Source of the DNA: Selenomonadales bacterium OttesenSCG-928-I06
GTDB taxonomy: Bacteria > Bacillota > Negativicutes > Sporomusales > Sporomusaceae
Length of the DNA: 41,435 nucleotides
Direction of reading: 5' to 3'
NCBI GenBank assembly: GCA_030266395.1
Contig: JAJDHX010000008.1
Coordinates: 1-41,435 of the forward strand
The position numbers and the translations under genes are program-made. Below the pieces are notes generated by a model, which had not been told where the DNA came from, ran no database searches, and saw only the letters and a program-made list of their open reading frames with translations. Shown one piece after another: positions 41,135 through 41,435 of this stretch (the stretch's first letter is position 1; each line of letters begins with the position of its first letter).

Positions 41135-41435
41135 ATGACAAAAAACAAGTGCAAAAATATTAAGTGTCAACATCAAGTATGTTTCCTCCCTCCTTGCCAG
41201 CCCGGAGGCACAGGACCTACAGGGCCTACCGGCCCTACCGGAGCAACTGGAGCCGGCAATGGAGCAACAGGACCTACCGGCCCTACCGGAGTTACGGGAC
41301 CACAAGGAAGCCAAGGTGCACAGGGATTTACGGGAGCTACCGGACCCCAGGGTATCCAAGGGGTGCAAGGCATTCAAGGAATCCAAGGAAATACCGGAGC
41401 TACTGGTATTCAAGGCCCTGCCGGGTCGCAAGGCA
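41135..41435 (+). CDS. Collagen-like repeat protein, partial
   Basis: An open frame from ATG 41135 to the window end (about 100 codons, no stop yet). SD GAGGTG lies four bases upstream. The first 24 residues are Lys- and Cys-rich ([16 protein letters not shown], then PPCQPGG). Uninterrupted Gly-X-Y triplets follow: first GPT/GAT, then GPQ, GIQ and GVQ. This resembles BclA-like exosporium or surface filament proteins of Firmicutes. No signal peptide is seen. GC content is clearly above that of the surroundings because of Gly and Pro codons. The C-terminal part is outside the window. Confidence 0.85.
   Translation, partial: MTKNKCKNIKCQHQVCFLPPCQPGGTGPTGPTGPTGATGAGNGATGPTGPTGVTGPQGSQGAQGFTGATGPQGIQGVQGIQGIQGNTGATGIQGPAGSQG

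Noticed and set aside
41114-41431. Minus-strand frames opposite the collagen-like gene
   Set aside because: They are shadows of the Gly-X-Y codon pattern; the plus-strand frame has an SD and an unbroken triplet repeat.

Overview
The window looks like low-GC DNA from a diderm Firmicute, most likely a member of the Negativicutes. Two type V autotransporters with C-terminal outer-membrane barrels sit beside Firmicutes-type genes: a YlbF-family protein, TrmL, a large serine recombinase, XRE regulators and a BclA-like collagen repeat gene. Genus is not determinable from the sequence alone.

Left part (1-24.3 kb). Autotransporter 1 (192-3404) is followed by a 7-copy tandem repeat (about 3490-4036). 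Next comes a minus-strand housekeeping block (murB, ylbF-like, trmL), then a lone serine recombinase and pxpBC. An accessory patch follows: two paralogous GIPVPP micro-ORFs around a membrane protein, then a divergent XRE/SLOG pair with three operator-like dyads. After that come a flavoprotein, a membrane protein, an SDR-like protein, an exported DnaJ-type zinc-finger protein, a six-repeat fibronectin III protein, a radical SAM/SPASM protein, two divergent XRE regulators, autotransporter 2 and an AspT-type aminotransferase. Several nested palindromes with a GTAC-N3/5-GTAC apex lie between 3.4 and 10 kb.

Right part (24.3-41.0 kb). A tRNA-Ala(GGC) gene at 24287-24362 has the last 15 bases of its body repeated exactly at 40967-40981, directly before a terminator. 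This suggests that the 16.6 kb between them is an integrated island, although no integrase is visible. It carries a degenerate ImmA/IrrE-like gene, DUF169, a 3-hydroxyacyl-CoA dehydrogenase-family gene and a membrane-anchored exonuclease-like gene. It also carries a reductive-dehalogenase-family corrinoid/Fe-S protein, a DASS anion transporter, a Crp/Fnr-type regulator and an orphan SdhA/FrdA-like flavoprotein. A DUF6282-type amidohydrolase, thiolase, family I CoA-transferase and acyl-CoA dehydrogenase complete it.

Main result. Five copies of an 18-bp dyad (TTGTwG-N6-CwACAA) occur in the island. Each lies 38-39 bp upstream of a good -10 box, which places the dyad centre near -41.5, the class II Crp/Fnr activator geometry. 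They stand before the dehalogenase-like gene, the transporter, the flavoprotein gene and two places with no intact gene. The nearby Crp-family gene (31864-32562) is the obvious candidate regulator. I infer an inducible island module for import, reductive transformation and CoA-dependent breakdown of an unknown, possibly halogenated or unsaturated, carboxylate. The substrate is not readable from the sequence.

The window ends inside a collagen-like gene.
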